In this document: one piece after another, positions 6,001 through 6,131 of the stretch
Numbering within the stretch: position 1 is the stretch's first letter
How the letters are laid out: each line of letters opens with the position of its first letter
Assembly: GCA_027036655.1 (NCBI GenBank)
Contig: JALWEC010000544.1
Location: 1-6,131, forward strand
DNA from: Melioribacteraceae bacterium
GTDB lineage: Bacteria > Bacteroidota > Ignavibacteria > Ignavibacteriales > Melioribacteraceae
Length of the DNA stretch: 6,131 nucleotides
Direction: 5' to 3'
Translations under genes and position numbers: made by a program
The notes under the pieces: model-generated
What the model saw: the letters and a program-made list of their open reading frames with translations, nothing else
Databases searched by the model: none
Told to the model about the DNA's origin: nothing

Positions 6001-6131
6001 TCCGAGTTTTGACCTTGCTGCCGGAGAAGCTAAAGACGTAATGGTTTACTTTACTCCTTCCGCAACGGGAACAGACAACGGAACACTTACTATTAACTCC
6101 GATGATCCAGATCAACCGACAATTACCGTTT
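3011..6131 (+). CDS. Large secreted multidomain protein: conserved domain of unknown function, fn3, jelly-roll and Ig-like modules (3' end outside window)
   Basis: A hand translation is open for 1040 codons, with no stop before the window edge. Residues 1-21 form a Sec signal peptide (KK, hydrophobic core, SFA cleavage site before Q22) with no lipobox cysteine. Residues ~100-515 are an uncharacterised secreted-protein domain with strong landmarks: DNMGDVGP (111), GDPIVNYD (162), RWVVSQF (174), DYPKLGVWPDAYYMS (218), LLPADLDG (277), RLMYRLQYR (358), RWYELR (391), WMGSIAMD (418), RWGDYTNM (478). Repeated aromatic strands suggest a beta-propeller; C337 and C342 could form a disulfide. Next come an fn3 domain (~522-629), an Ig-like half (~633-675), a lysine-rich linker (~682-700), a cleaved-adhesin-like jelly roll (~721-883), the second Ig-like half WLSVNPLAGTV (~886-945), and a HYDIN/ASPM-type module (~949 on). 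Surface or extracellular location is expected. A type IX sorting domain would lie beyond the edge and is not seen. Enzymatic function is unknown. Confidence 0.93.
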   Translation, partial: MKKLFLMLTLAVFLFANLSFAQKITARKAVAFTKTKPLSTMHPIPPQSRDQAWKIMSKMIPNPSLDRHSNSVKTFDVDPALQSTMGIKKLNPKDISSFEGVNNVSGVAPPDNMGDVGPSNYLEMINLSFAIYNKNGQLLYGPADNSTLWANLPGPWSGTNDGDPIVNYDEMAGRWVVSQFALPNFPDGPYYELVAVSATDDPQGSWYLYAFQLDNMPDYPKLGVWPDAYYMSVNSFSASSLNFMGAGVAALQRDSMLVGSPNAQMIFLQQSGSVFSLLPADLDGTNTPPAGTPGIFVELDGSSNLLLYRFIVDWDTPSNSMFVGPNTIPVDPYADVCSSRDCVPQAGTSDALDALSGRLMYRLQYRYFGPGDERMVTNHTVDKGNGTAAIRWYELRSDGSTWSLYQQGTYSPDDTYRWMGSIAMDVNGNIALGYSASSSSITPEIRVTGRYANDPLGQMTIQEETVYQSPAAQTSVNRWGDYTNMTVDPTDGTTFWYVNEYSNGAWDWSTRVAHFVFEIDTVPPAAINDLAVTGAFSNNVILAWTATGDDGTDGTASSYDIRYSTSPITDANWDDATPYPNNIIPQPSGSPEVDTLKGLDFATTYYFAIKAYDNLGNPSPISNSPSGTTDGPPSVTVTPTSLSASLFTGGADTTSFSVSNDASAESNLEYLVEIQYPGEQVWPKSLTPRQEAKKKNDINTVGNGKYQTLYALSSKDEVVLEEHFENGVPPAGWADVDNAGSGIDWKTNTEYGESNYTGGTGEAACVSSDAVAGPFNAELWTPEINIMGRQDLYLSYNANFQALGSNDFLDLDASYDGGVTWNTIMSWNEDHGDLHGAGEAVSILLDDAIPTGTSNIILRWHYYTTASSPWQWYAEIDDVVLSGGSAWLSVNPLAGTVEPGNSTPENVIFSAAGLMGGTYTANVVVTSNDPANPAVPVACTLDVTGVQNITVTPDSINYGTLFVNQTDSAIVNVTNDGTDTLHVTSLTTDNTDYTVSDPSFDLAAGEAKDVMVYFTPSATGTDNGTLTINSDDPDQPTITV

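Noticed and set aside
5669..6130. Tandem DNA repeat across the two C-terminal modules (SNDPANP and NSDDPDQP)
   Set aside because: The resemblance is at the level of protein family only; the nucleotide sequences differ and no exact repeat is seen.

Overview
The window looks like a chromosomal segment of a non-photosynthetic or unplaced member of the Bacteroidota/Ignavibacteriota/Chlorobiota (FCB) side of the bacterial tree. This placement is an inference. It rests on moderate-to-low GC, a Shine-Dalgarno site AAAGGAGG before a very long secreted protein, Ig-like and jelly-roll modules typical of type IX-secreted proteins in that group, and a bacterial geranylgeranyl-reductase/ferredoxin pair. 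No rRNA, tRNA, CRISPR array, insertion sequence or phage gene is visible.

Layout. (1) Positions 2-679 (+) are the 3' part of dnaA, holding the end of the AAA+ domain and the whole DNA-binding domain; the first ~240 codons lie outside the window. (2) Positions 706-2773 (-) form a compact three-gene operon. In transcription order it holds a 66-residue two-cluster ferredoxin with a TTG start, a 391-residue FAD-dependent geranylgeranyl-reductase-family protein whose start overlaps the ferredoxin stop (ATGA), and, after a 14-base gap, ribose-5-phosphate isomerase A. It converges on dnaA with only 26 bases between the stops. (3) Positions 2774-3010 are a strongly AT-rich divergent intergenic region. 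It contains a CRP/FNR-like site (TGTGA-N6-TCACT), phased T-tracts, a Bacteroidota-type promoter candidate, a 16-base perfect palindrome at the predicted start of transcription, and a strong ribosome binding site. (4) Positions 3011-6131 (+) are a single uninterrupted reading frame of at least 1040 codons that runs off the window. It encodes a secreted multidomain protein: signal peptide, a ~400-residue conserved domain of unknown function, fibronectin type III, a split Ig-like module with a jelly-roll domain apparently inserted in it, and a HYDIN/ASPM-type Ig-like module.

How the genes relate. The ferredoxin is probably the electron donor of the reductase, which would saturate isoprenoid chains (menaquinone tail, or ether-lipid chains if the organism makes them). 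rpiA is a housekeeping pentose-phosphate enzyme that shares the transcript. The secreted protein is divergently transcribed and functionally unrelated as far as the sequence shows. The most interesting points are the reductase-ferredoxin coupling, the nested domain architecture of the secreted protein with its uncharacterised N-terminal family, and the density of possible regulatory signals in the divergent intergenic region.
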